Positions 10,809-19,948 of a stretch of DNA of 64,000 nucleotides are shown here, in pieces. This DNA comes from Miltoncostaea sp963771025 (GTDB taxonomy: Bacteria > Actinomycetota > Thermoleophilia > Miltoncostaeales > Miltoncostaeaceae). Numbering within the stretch: the stretch's first letter is position 1; each line of letters opens with the position of its first letter. The stretch covers positions 186,001 to 250,000 of the forward strand of contig CAVYRL010000005.1 of NCBI GenBank assembly GCA_963771025.1, written 5' to 3'. Both the position numbers and the translations under genes were made by a program. The notes below the pieces were generated by a model. The model saw only the letters and a program-made list of their open reading frames with translations, made no database searches and was not told where the DNA came from.

Positions 10809-11994
10809 ATGGGCTGGCTGCGTCGCATAGGACCGTGGGTCGGACTGGGGACCAGCCCGGCGGCGCTGATGACGGGCGGTGGCGTCGGCGAGGGCCTTCA
10901 GGGCGCCGACCTCGTGATCGCACTCGTCGTCGGGGTCGTGCTGCTGGGAGCGCTCGCGGCGACGCAGGGGGTCCTCGGCCAGCGCACCGGCATGACGCTG
11001 GCGCAGCTCACCGCCGGACCGCTGGGCGCCGAGGGCAGCCGACGGACGGCGTCGGTGGTGATGCTGGCCATGATGCTCGGGTGGTTCGGGGTCAACGCCG
11101 GGGTGGCGGGCGTGGCCGTCGCCCGTCTCGTGGGGGTCCCGGACGTGCTCGGCGTGCTCGTGTTCGCGGCGCTCATGCTGCTGGTGGCCGGCCGGGGGCT
11201 GGGCGTGCTCTCGTGGTCGGCCCTCGTGGCAGGTCTCGCCACCGTCGTACTGGCCGGCTGGGGTCTGCACCTGGCCTTCGCCGACAGGGCCATCACGCTC
11301 TCGGGCGGCGAGGCGGGCCGGCACCCCACGAGCATCGTGACCGGCATCGTGCTGGTGGTCGGGTACGGAGCCGCCTTCTCGCTGCGTGCCCCTGACTTCA
11401 CCCACGACCTGGCTCGCGCGCGCCATGTGGTGTGGTGCGCGCTCACCGGCCTGGCGATGCCGCTCGTCCTCTTCGGGCTGGCCGGCGCCGCGCTCCAGGC
11501 CGCGACGGGCACCTGGGACCTCTCCGACGTGATGCGCGACCTGGGCAGTCCCGAGCTGGCCTACCTGTTCGTCGCGCTGGGTTTCACCGGCTCGGTGCTC
11601 ACCAACATCTGGTCGGGGGGCCTGTCGCTGACGGACGTGGCGCCCCGCATGTCGCGCCCGGCCGGGCAGGCGATCGTCGCGGGCGTCGGTGCCGTGATCG
11701 CCGCAGCCGGGTTCTCGGACCTGATGCTCCCCTGGCTCACCGTGATGGCCCTCGCCGCACCCGGCCTGATCCTGATCTGCGTGCTGCACGTCGTGCGCGG
11801 CGGACGTCCCGCGATCGGGTGGGGAATGACAGGACTGGCCTGTTGGGGAGTCGGATTCGCCTGCGGGATCGCTCTTTTCCTGGCAGGCTCTCCTTTGGCG
11901 CTTCCCGGCGCAGCCGCCATTCCGGCCGTGGCCTACTGGGTGCTCGGGCCATCCGGGGAGCGGAATTTAGTGAACGCGAAGGTGGAGGCACGAG

Positions 11995-12023
<29 letters not shown>
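10809..12023 (+). CDS. Purine/cytosine permease-like membrane transporter (NCS1-like)
   Basis: A 404-aa integral membrane protein with about 11-12 hydrophobic segments. The start (GWLRRIGPWVGLGTSPAALM) and the later FSLRAPDFTHDLAR loop resemble the purine-cytosine permease (codB-like) family of cation symporters. The end overlaps the pckA start by 29 bp, suggesting co-transcription with pckA although the functions are unrelated. Substrate specificity is uncertain, and a divergent member of the wider APC superfamily cannot be excluded. Confidence 0.75.
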
Positions 12024-13566
<1,543 letters not shown>

Positions 13567-13571
13567 TCCTC

Positions 13572-13604
13572 CCACCCCGGCGGCCGCGACGGCCGCCGGG
13601 GTGG
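13572..13604. terminator. Perfect 15-bp GC hairpin between convergent genes
   Basis: CCACCCCGGCGGCCG (13572-13586), loop CGA, then its exact complement at 13590-13604. It sits 5 bp after the pckA stop and 6 bp after the stop of the convergent enoyl-CoA hydratase gene, so it can serve both. There is no U-tract on either side. Confidence 0.85.
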
Positions 13605-13610
13605 ATGGCA

Positions 13611-14405
13611 CTACCTCCCGCCGAACGCCGGCGGGCGCTTCTCCCGGAAGGCCGCCAGCCCCTCGCGGAAGTCGTCCGAACCGAAGGCGCGGGCGCGGGC
13701 CGCCCGAGCGGTCTCCTGAATCGACGCGGGGCCCTCTCCGAGCGCGGCGACGATCGCCCGGGTACCCGACACGGCGAGCGGCGCGGCGGCGGTCACCGTG
13801 GCGGCCACGGCCCGCGCGGTGGGCCACAGATCGGCGGGCTCGACCACCTGGTCCACCAGGCCCAGCGCGTAGGCCTCGTCGGCGTCGACCGGTGTGGTGG
13901 TCAGGAACATGCGGCGCGTGCGCGCCGGACCCATGACGGCGGCGAACCGCCGCAGGCCATCCGCGGCGTAGACCACTCCGATGCGGGCGGCGGGCATGCC
14001 GAACCGGGCCCCGCGCGCGGCGATGCGCCAGTCGCAGGCGATCGCCAGCTCCAGAGCGCCGCCGAAGGCCGCGCCGTTGACCACGCCGATCACGGGCACG
14101 GGACACGACTCGATGGCCTGGGCGACGTCGCCGAGCCGTCGCTCCCCGTTCTGGAGCTCGGCGGCGAGCTCCTCGGCCGAGCGGTCGCCCAGGTCGAGGC
14201 CGGACGAGAAATGGCGCTCGCCCTCCCCGCTGAGCAGCACCACGCGCGCCGACGCGACGCGCGGACCGTGAAGTAGGCTCATCAACTCGGTGAGGATCGC
14301 GGTATCGAGGGCGTTCGCGCGGCCCTCGTTGGCGATCCGCGCGGTCAGGACTCCGTCGCTCTCCTCCACGAGGAGCCGACCGGACGGGAGATTCTCAGTT
14401 GGCAT
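13611..14405 (-). CDS. Enoyl-CoA hydratase/isomerase (crotonase) family protein
   Basis: A 264-aa crotonase-fold protein, typical length. Oxyanion-hole segments are visible: FSSGLDLGD (about residue 66) and VVNGAAFGGALELAIACDWRIAA (109-131). The Glu of the GGALE segment matches one catalytic position, but the second Glu common in true hydratases is not clear in FGMPAARIGVVYAADG, so the reaction could be another crotonase chemistry. The ATG at 14405 lies head to head with, and overlaps, the TTG start of the gene on the other strand (14399). Confidence 0.87.
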   Translation of the reverse strand: MPTENLPSGRLLVEESDGVLTARIANEGRANALDTAILTELMSLLHGPRVASARVVLLSGEGERHFSSGLDLGDRSAEELAAELQNGERRLGDVAQAIESCPVPVIGVVNGAAFGGALELAIACDWRIAARGARFGMPAARIGVVYAADGLRRFAAVMGPARTRRMFLTTTPVDADEAYALGLVDQVVEPADLWPTARAVAATVTAAAPLAVSGTRAIVAALGEGPASIQETARAARARAFGSDDFREGLAAFREKRPPAFGGR

Positions 14406-15316
14406 CAGTTCTCGTCATGGGGGCGGGAGCGGTGGGTTCCTACTACGGAGCCCTGCTCGCACGCGATGGGCACGATGTGACGCTGGTCGCCCGCGGACCC
14501 CATCTCGAGGCGCTGCGGGCGGCGGGCCGGGTCGAGGTGCGCGAAGCCGACGGCTCGCGCTGGGAGGTCCCGGTGAGCGCGCTCGCCGAGCCCGAGGGGC
14601 CCGCGCCGGATCTGATCATCGTCACGACCAAGTCACATCACACCCTAGCGGCGGCCCGCGCGCTCGCTCCGATCGTCGCCGGGACCACGACGGTGCTCTC
14701 GCTCCAGAACGGCGTTGAGAACGTGGAGCGGATCGCCGGGGTGGTGCCTGCCGACCGGGTGCTCGGCGGCATCGCCTTCGTCGGGCTCAACGTGGCCGAG
14801 CCGGGAAGCGTCGACCACGAAGCCGAGGGGCACGTGGACATCGGCGATCCCGCCGGGCTCACCGAGCGCGCACGGGCGGTCCACGCGCTCCTGGCCCCGG
14901 CCTGGGACGTCAGCCTGTCGGATCGGATCGTGCACGATCAGTGGTTCAAGCTCCTGTGGAACGCGGGCTTCAACGCGATCTGCGCCGTGACCGGCGCCAC
15001 CGCCGGAGAGGCCCTGGCGACGCCCGGGTCCGAGACCCTCGTGCGCGAGGCCATGTGGGAGGTGGTGGCGATCGCCGCCCGCCACGGCGTGACCCTCACG
15101 GCCGACGAGGTCGAGGAGATGGCGGCCGACAAGCCTCAGCTGCGCGACTACCACCCGTCCACCGCCCGCGACCTCGAGGCGGGCAAGCCGCTCGAGCGCG
15201 ACGCGCTGTGCGGGTTCGTGGCCCGCGAGGGGGCGGCGCTCGGCGTGCCCACGCCGGTGAACCGGGTGCTCGACGGCCTGCTCTCGCTACGGGAGGCCGC
15301 CCGCTCGAGGCGGTGA
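14399..15316 (+). CDS. panE: 2-dehydropantoate 2-reductase (ketopantoate reductase) family
   Basis: NADPH-dependent reductase of 305 aa; the family makes pantoate for coenzyme A. An N-terminal Rossmann motif GAGAVGSYYGALLARDGHDV and VTTKSHHT with the family Lys are present. The C-terminal helical domain has the catalytic Lys region (QWFKLLWNAGFNA, about residue 185) and a later HPSTARDLEAGKPLE substrate segment. The TTG start is supported by GGGAG 8 nt upstream. Start codons of this gene and the divergent crotonase gene overlap by 7 bp. Ketopantoate reductase is the best-known family role, but actinobacteria carry several paralogues, so the exact substrate is not certain. Confidence 0.87.
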   Translation: MASVLVMGAGAVGSYYGALLARDGHDVTLVARGPHLEALRAAGRVEVREADGSRWEVPVSALAEPEGPAPDLIIVTTKSHHTLAAARALAPIVAGTTTVLSLQNGVENVERIAGVVPADRVLGGIAFVGLNVAEPGSVDHEAEGHVDIGDPAGLTERARAVHALLAPAWDVSLSDRIVHDQWFKLLWNAGFNAICAVTGATAGEALATPGSETLVREAMWEVVAIAARHGVTLTADEVEEMAADKPQLRDYHPSTARDLEAGKPLERDALCGFVAREGAALGVPTPVNRVLDGLLSLREAARSRR

Positions 15317-15420
15317 ACCGTTTCACCGCACCGGTAAGGGTCCCGTGAACATCCCGGCGATCGCGCCCTCGCGCCCTAACGTGCCCTGCCGGTTACGCAA
15401 TCGACCGGGAGACACGGCAC

Positions 15421-16017
15421 ATGATGCGAAAGAACTGGTGGATCGGCGTCGCGGCAGGCTTGGCGGTCGGCATCGGCGGAGTGGCGATCGCCGATCAGGC
15501 GACGACTCCGGCGAACGCCGCGCCGTTCACCGTGAGCGTGAAGCAGCTGCAGATCAACCAGCGGATCTCGCAGGCGGCCGTGCGACGCAGCAACGAGGCC
15601 CTCACGCTGCTCGGCCCGGTGCGCGCGTCGGGCACCACGCCGGCAGCCGGATGGCCGGCGGCGTCGATCCGCAATGGAGCGGTGACCAAGGCGAAGCTGG
15701 ACACGTCGGTCCGCGAGGGCATGCCCAGATGGGCCGTGGTCGCCGCGACCACCGGCGCTCTGGTGCGGGGCAAGGGCGCCTCTGCGGCGTCCAAGCTGGC
15801 CGACACGGGCCTCTACAGCGTGACCTTCGATCGCGACGTCAGCGCCTGCTCCTTCCAGGCGACGATCGCGTCCCCGGGCACCGACCCGATCACGACCGGC
15901 GGCCAGGTCAGCGCGTGGCGCGACGCCACCGACGCCAAGAAGGTCACGGTCCGCACGGGTGACGCGGCGGGGGCCGCGGACAACACCCTGCCCTTCAACC
16001 TCAGCGTCCTCTGCTGA
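15421..16017 (+). CDS. Secreted 198-aa protein with one LINQRI repeat and actinobacterial surface-protein C-terminal domain
   Basis: Probably exported: a charged start (MMRKNWW) and a hydrophobic segment to about residue 24, ending near ANAA (31-34). Residues 38-65 hold one copy of the motif QLQINQRISQAAVRRSN. A linker with ASIRNGAVTKAKL follows. The last ~90 residues (VSACSFQATI, ending in a C-terminal Cys) resemble a domain I have seen at the ends of actinobacterial extracellular proteins, with two Cys that could form a disulfide. The start has GGGA upstream at suitable spacing. Function unknown. It shares the repeat with two nearby large secreted enzymes and lies 167 bp before the operon that encodes them. 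Confidence 0.85.
   Translation: MMRKNWWIGVAAGLAVGIGGVAIADQATTPANAAPFTVSVKQLQINQRISQAAVRRSNEALTLLGPVRASGTTPAAGWPAASIRNGAVTKAKLDTSVREGMPRWAVVAATTGALVRGKGASAASKLADTGLYSVTFDRDVSACSFQATIASPGTDPITTGGQVSAWRDATDAKKVTVRTGDAAGAADNTLPFNLSVLC
15532..15615 (+). repeat. LINQRI protein repeat, copy 1
   Basis: Encodes VSVKQLQINQRISQAAVRRS and following residues in the 198-aa secreted protein. Only the helical first half of the repeat is present; a short NGAVTKAKL segment follows after a longer linker. Confidence 0.9.
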
Positions 16018-16184
16018 TCCACCGCGACGTCGGCACACCGCACGTGGTGACGCGACCGGCGCACGGCGGGAGGACCCCGCCGTCGAGCGCGGTGGCCGGT
16101 CGGCGGCTATCTGCAAACAGCTCAGTCCCCGACGGGACCAAGGTGGGGTTGGGAGCAGCGCGGACCGCGCCGAGCGTCCCCCGC

Positions 16185-18209
16185 GTGCCCTCGCTCCTTC
16201 GCCGGCTCGCTCCGGCCGTCATCGCCATCGCCGCCGCCGGCATCACCGCGGCGCCGGCCGCCGCCGCGCTGCCGGATCTCGTCTCGGAGCCGGCCGGGCC
16301 CCCGTACGTCGAGCGCTACGTCGATGGCCGCCTGCTGCTTCGCTTCGACGGCTACGTGACCAACGCGATCGGGGCGGGCCCCCTCGAGATCCGCGCGTCC
16401 GACCCCGATCCGAGCACCGACGTCATGCGAAAGGTGTCCCAGTGGCGGGACGTCACGGGGCCGGGCACGGGCGGCAGTACGGTCGCCGCGCCGGCCGGGG
16501 GCGCCCCCACGGTCGTGTTCGAGGCCAACGACGACCACAACCACTACCACCTGAAGAACGCCGCCGAATACACGCTCTGGACCGACGACCTGAGCGTCCA
16601 GGTCGCCACCGCCCAGAAGACCGAGGCCGGCTTCTGCATCGAGGACAGCGACCCCGCCGGTGGCACGTACAGCGTCGCCCAGAACCACTTCTGCTGGCAG
16701 AACCACGTGACCGGGGGCCAATCGACGCTGGTCATGGGGATATCGCCCGACTTCCGCGACGTCTACGGGTCGTGGCTCAGCTTCCAGTGGATCGACATCT
16801 CCAACGTCGCCCCCGGGGCATACCGGCTGGGGGCGCGGGTGGACCCCGGCAACGTGATCGCCGAGAGCCACGAGACCGCGAACAACGGGTATGCCTTCCG
16901 GAGCGCGGTCGTGCCCGGCTACCGGGCGAGGCCGGTCACCGCGGCCCAGGGCGGAGGTCCCGTGCGGGTGACGCTGCGGGCCGACGCCTTCGACCCCTCG
17001 GGGAAGCCCCGCTTCCGGATTCTCACCGCGCCGGCCCACGGCTCGCTCAGCCGCGCTGTCGGATCGCCGTTCGCCGACCCGGCGCTGGTCTACACGCCCG
17101 AGCCGGGCTATCGCGGCTCGGACACCTTCACCTACTCGGCGCGCGACGACGCGAGCGACTACCCGCTCGAGGCCCCGGCGGCGGCCGTGACCATCGCGGG
17201 GGCCTCTCCCGTCGTGGCGATCACGGGCGCTCCGGCCGGCCTCACCGCAGGGACGGGGATCCGGCTCACCGCCGGCCTCACCGACGGCAGCGGCGGGGTG
17301 ACGTGGAGCGTGGACGGCATCGAGGGCGGCGACGCCGCGCACGGGACGATCGGCCCGGACGGCGTGTACCAGGCCCCGGCCACGCCCCCGCCGGGGGGCG
17401 CGGTGACGATCCGGGCGACGAGCGTCGCGACCCCGGATGCGTGGTCCGAGGTTCGCATCGCGATCACGGCGGTCCGCGCCCAGACCGCCGCCCCGGCGAC
17501 CGCGTGCGCCGAGGTCGCGACACGCAGCGAGCCCGCCCGCGGTGCCGCGGGACGCATCGTCATGACGCGCGGCCAGCTGCTCGTCAACCAGCGCATCGCC
17601 CAGGCCGCGGTGCGCCGCGCGAACGCCATCGAGGCGTGGCTGGACGGCGGCGTGGAGTCGCGCGACCTCTGCGGCGGGGCCATCGGGCTGGCCCAGCTCG
17701 GGCCCGGAGTGATCGCCGGCGACGCGGCGACGCGGGTGCCGCTCACGACGGCCGACCCGCGCCCGCTGCGGCCCGCAGCGCCCGTGCGCCGCGACGGCGC
17801 CTCGGTGAGGCTCAGCGCGCGACAGCTCCTCATCAATCAGCGTGTGTCGCAGGCCGCCGTCCGCCGCCTGAACGCTCTCGCGCGCCGCCTCGACGGGGGC
17901 CTCACCGGCGGCGACCTCGTGGAGGGCGCCGTCGGACCCGGCAAGCTCTCGGGCGACATCAGCATCCTGAAGGCCGATGCGACGGTGCCGCGGCCCGCCC
18001 CGAGCCGCACCGCGTCCGCGCCGGGCCCGGCCGGCCACGTCGCCTTGAGACTGTCGGCGGCCCAGCTGCGCATCAATCAGCGCATCGCCCAGGAGGCCAT
18101 CCGGCGTGGCGACGCCCTCGCCGATCAGCTGAAGGTCGGCCTGTCGTCCCGCCACTTCGCGGACGGTACGGTGGTGGCGACCGACCTCGCAGGGGCGCTT
18201 CGCCCGTGA
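16185..18209 (+). CDS. Secreted lysyl oxidase-family protein with Ig-like domains and three C-terminal LINQRI repeats
   Basis: Predicted extracellular copper amine oxidase that would oxidise lysine side chains to aldehydes, allowing cross-links. About 674 aa from GTG 16185, chosen because LLRRLAPAVIAIAAAG then begins a clean signal peptide ending near AAA-LPD; upstream starts (16044, 16143) give an unlikely leader and no start has a clear Shine-Dalgarno sequence. The lysyl oxidase domain (about 28-235) has the copper-binding DDHNHYH (near 116-122), GFCIEDSDP, FCWQNH and SHETANNG. An Ig-like/cadherin-like domain (about 240-335) and a second Ig-like segment (345-430) follow. Three repeats lie at about 458-509, 541-595 and 621-674. 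The stop overlaps the next gene as GTGA. Catalytic activity is inferred from the metal motif. Confidence 0.85.
   Translation: MPSLLRRLAPAVIAIAAAGITAAPAAAALPDLVSEPAGPPYVERYVDGRLLLRFDGYVTNAIGAGPLEIRASDPDPSTDVMRKVSQWRDVTGPGTGGSTVAAPAGGAPTVVFEANDDHNHYHLKNAAEYTLWTDDLSVQVATAQKTEAGFCIEDSDPAGGTYSVAQNHFCWQNHVTGGQSTLVMGISPDFRDVYGSWLSFQWIDISNVAPGAYRLGARVDPGNVIAESHETANNGYAFRSAVVPGYRARPVTAAQGGGPVRVTLRADAFDPSGKPRFRILTAPAHGSLSRAVGSPFADPALVYTPEPGYRGSDTFTYSARDDASDYPLEAPAAAVTIAGASPVVAITGAPAGLTAGTGIRLTAGLTDGSGGVTWSVDGIEGGDAAHGTIGPDGVYQAPATPPPGGAVTIRATSVATPDAWSEVRIAITAVRAQTAAPATACAEVATRSEPARGAAGRIVMTRGQLLVNQRIAQAAVRRANAIEAWLDGGVESRDLCGGAIGLAQLGPGVIAGDAATRVPLTTADPRPLRPAAPVRRDGASVRLSARQLLINQRVSQAAVRRLNALARRLDGGLTGGDLVEGAVGPGKLSGDISILKADATVPRPAPSRTASAPGPAGHVALRLSAAQLRINQRIAQEAIRRGDALADQLKVGLSSRHFADGTVVATDLAGALRP
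17556..17711 (+). repeat. LINQRI protein repeat, copy 2
   Basis: First of three copies at the end of the lysyl oxidase-like protein: MTRGQLLVNQRIAQAAVRRA, then a Cys-bearing second half (SRDLCGGAIGLAQLGPGV). Confidence 0.9.
17805..17969 (+). repeat. LINQRI protein repeat, copy 3
   Basis: LSARQLLINQRVSQAAVRRL, then GGLTGGDLVEGAVGPGKL; nearest to the consensus in this gene. Confidence 0.9.
18045..18206 (+). repeat. LINQRI protein repeat, copy 4
   Basis: LSAAQLRINQRIAQEAIRRG, then a diverged second half (VGLSSRHFADGTVVATDL); it ends exactly at the stop codon. Confidence 0.9.
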
Positions 18210-19948
18210 GGACCCGCGCCGCTCGGCGACGTGCGCGCCGCTCGGGCGCCATGGTGCGCCGCGCCCTGCCCCTGGGCCTGGCGGCCCTGGCCGTGGCCGC
18301 CGCCCCCGCGGCGGCGCGCGACGTGCTCGCCCCCGGCTTGGTGTACGAGCAACGTACCCTCCCGGGGCCGACGGTCGTCGACGTCCTGAAGCTCAACCGG
18401 TACCCGGCCCGCAGGGCGAACGCCGACGGGCCTCTCTACCGGGTCGAGGCGACGGGCGCACCTCAGCTGACCGCGGGGCGGACCCGGCTCTCGGCCATCG
18501 TCCGCAAGCGGCGCGAGAGCGGCGCGATCGCCGGCATCAACGGCGATTTCTTCAACTGGTCGGGCATCCCCAGCGGACTCCTGCTCGACGGGCGCGGCCT
18601 CGTCCGCAGCCCGGCGCCGTTCCGCTCGTCCGCCCTCCTGGACGGAGCGGGGGCCCTCCATGTCGCGCGGCTCGCGCTGGCGGGCACCATCGTGGCGATG
18701 GGGCCCGACGGCCCGGTGGGAGCGCCGGCCACGGTGCAGGCGATCAACCGGCTGCCGCGTCCCGGCGGCGGAGAGAGCATCCTCTACACCGAGGCGTTCG
18801 GACGGCGCACCCCGCCATCGCCGGGAACGCCGTCACTGGTCCTCGCCCCCGCGGATCCGGGAGCTCCGCTCATCGGCCCCGTGGCGGCCCGGGTCCTCAC
18901 CACGGGGGGCGGGGGCGGAATCTCCCTCGCGGGGCGCATCGTGATCGCACTCGGGGGCTCGCGGGCCACCGCGCTCGCGCAGAGCCTGCGACCGGGCGAT
19001 GCCGTCCGGCTGGATCTCGAGGTGCCCGGCCTCCCAGAGGGAACGGTCACCGGCATCGGGGGCGGACCCGTCCTCGTGCGCGACGGGCGCGCCGTCGAGG
19101 ACGGCGAGGGCTTCTCCAGCGCCCAGCTCGACTCCCGCACGGCCCGAAGCGCCATCGGGCAGACCGCCGCGGGCACGCTCCTGCTCGTGACCGTGGAGGA
19201 CGGACGATCCGGGCCCAGCCGGGGGCTGACCGGCGATGAGCTCGCGAGGCTGATGATCGATCTCGGCGCCGTCACGGCGATGGGCCTCGACAGCGGGGGG
19301 AGTGCGGGCATCTCGATTCGCGGTCTGACCCCGGCGTCCGCCGGGCCGGCGGGCGAGCGGGCGATCGCGACGGCCCTGGTGGTCAGCTACCGGGGCGTGG
19401 CGATGCCGCCGCCCCGGCCCAGCCGCGTCTCGCCCGATGGCGACGGGCATGCGGAGACCACCACGGCGGTCTACCGGCTGACGGCGCGCTCCGCGGTGCG
19501 CGCGTCGCTCCTCGACGCGCGCCACCGTCGCGTCGCCCGGCTCGTCGCGGGATGGCGCGAGAGCGGGGCCCACCGGATGCGCGTGCCCGTGCGCGACCTG
19601 CGCGACGGGCGCTACCAGGTCAAGGTCGTCTCCCGGCGGGCGGGCGATCGACACGCCACCATCGCGACGCGCGCCGTGGTGATCGACCGCACCCTCGGAC
19701 ACCTGCGCGCCGCCGGCAGGGCAGGCGGCGCGGTCCTCTCGTTCCGGCTCACCCGGACGGCGCGGATCACGGTCCGCGTCCGCGTGCCGGGCGGGTGGCG
19801 CACCGTCGTGTCCGGCCGGCGCCTCGGGCGGGGCGCCCGCGGCCTGCGCATCGCGGCACCCGCGGGTCGCCGCACGATCCGGGTGGACGCGCGCTCGTCG
19901 CTCGGCGTCTCACGCCAGTCGACGACCGTCAAGGTGACGCGGAGATGA
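18206..19948 (+). CDS. Secreted phosphodiester glycosidase-like (NAGPA/DUF2233) protein
   Basis: A 580-aa protein with an Arg-rich start and a hydrophobic segment (ALPLGLAALAVAAAPAAA), hence a probable signal peptide; the twin Arg could even suit Tat export. The NAGPA-type domain covers about residues 90-410 with GINGDFFNWSGIPSG (about 110-124) and the late MGLDSGGSAG (about 358-367), both typical of the family that removes GlcNAc from phosphodiesters. The last ~170 residues look like beta-rich domains (YRLTARSAVRASLLDARHRR). GTG 18206 overlaps the previous stop (GTGA); ATG 18251 is the alternative and gives a cleaner signal peptide. No LINQRI repeat is present. It lies between two repeat-bearing genes with overlaps at both ends, so it is likely co-translated. 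Confidence 0.83.
   Translation: MRTRAARRRARRSGAMVRRALPLGLAALAVAAAPAAARDVLAPGLVYEQRTLPGPTVVDVLKLNRYPARRANADGPLYRVEATGAPQLTAGRTRLSAIVRKRRESGAIAGINGDFFNWSGIPSGLLLDGRGLVRSPAPFRSSALLDGAGALHVARLALAGTIVAMGPDGPVGAPATVQAINRLPRPGGGESILYTEAFGRRTPPSPGTPSLVLAPADPGAPLIGPVAARVLTTGGGGGISLAGRIVIALGGSRATALAQSLRPGDAVRLDLEVPGLPEGTVTGIGGGPVLVRDGRAVEDGEGFSSAQLDSRTARSAIGQTAAGTLLLVTVEDGRSGPSRGLTGDELARLMIDLGAVTAMGLDSGGSAGISIRGLTPASAGPAGERAIATALVVSYRGVAMPPPRPSRVSPDGDGHAETTTAVYRLTARSAVRASLLDARHRRVARLVAGWRESGAHRMRVPVRDLRDGRYQVKVVSRRAGDRHATIATRAVVIDRTLGHLRAAGRAGGAVLSFRLTRTARITVRVRVPGGWRTVVSGRRLGRGARGLRIAAPAGRRTIRVDARSSLGVSRQSTTVKVTRR

Noticed and set aside
16018..16184. Possible riboswitch before the lysyl oxidase gene
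   Set aside because: The region is long enough, but I could not match it to a c-di-GMP, c-di-AMP, cobalamin or other known aptamer by eye.
15959..18205. Long plus-strand frame preceding the phosphodiester glycosidase start
   Set aside because: It overlaps the lysyl oxidase gene out of frame and is Arg/His-rich; the protein becomes meaningful only from 18206.
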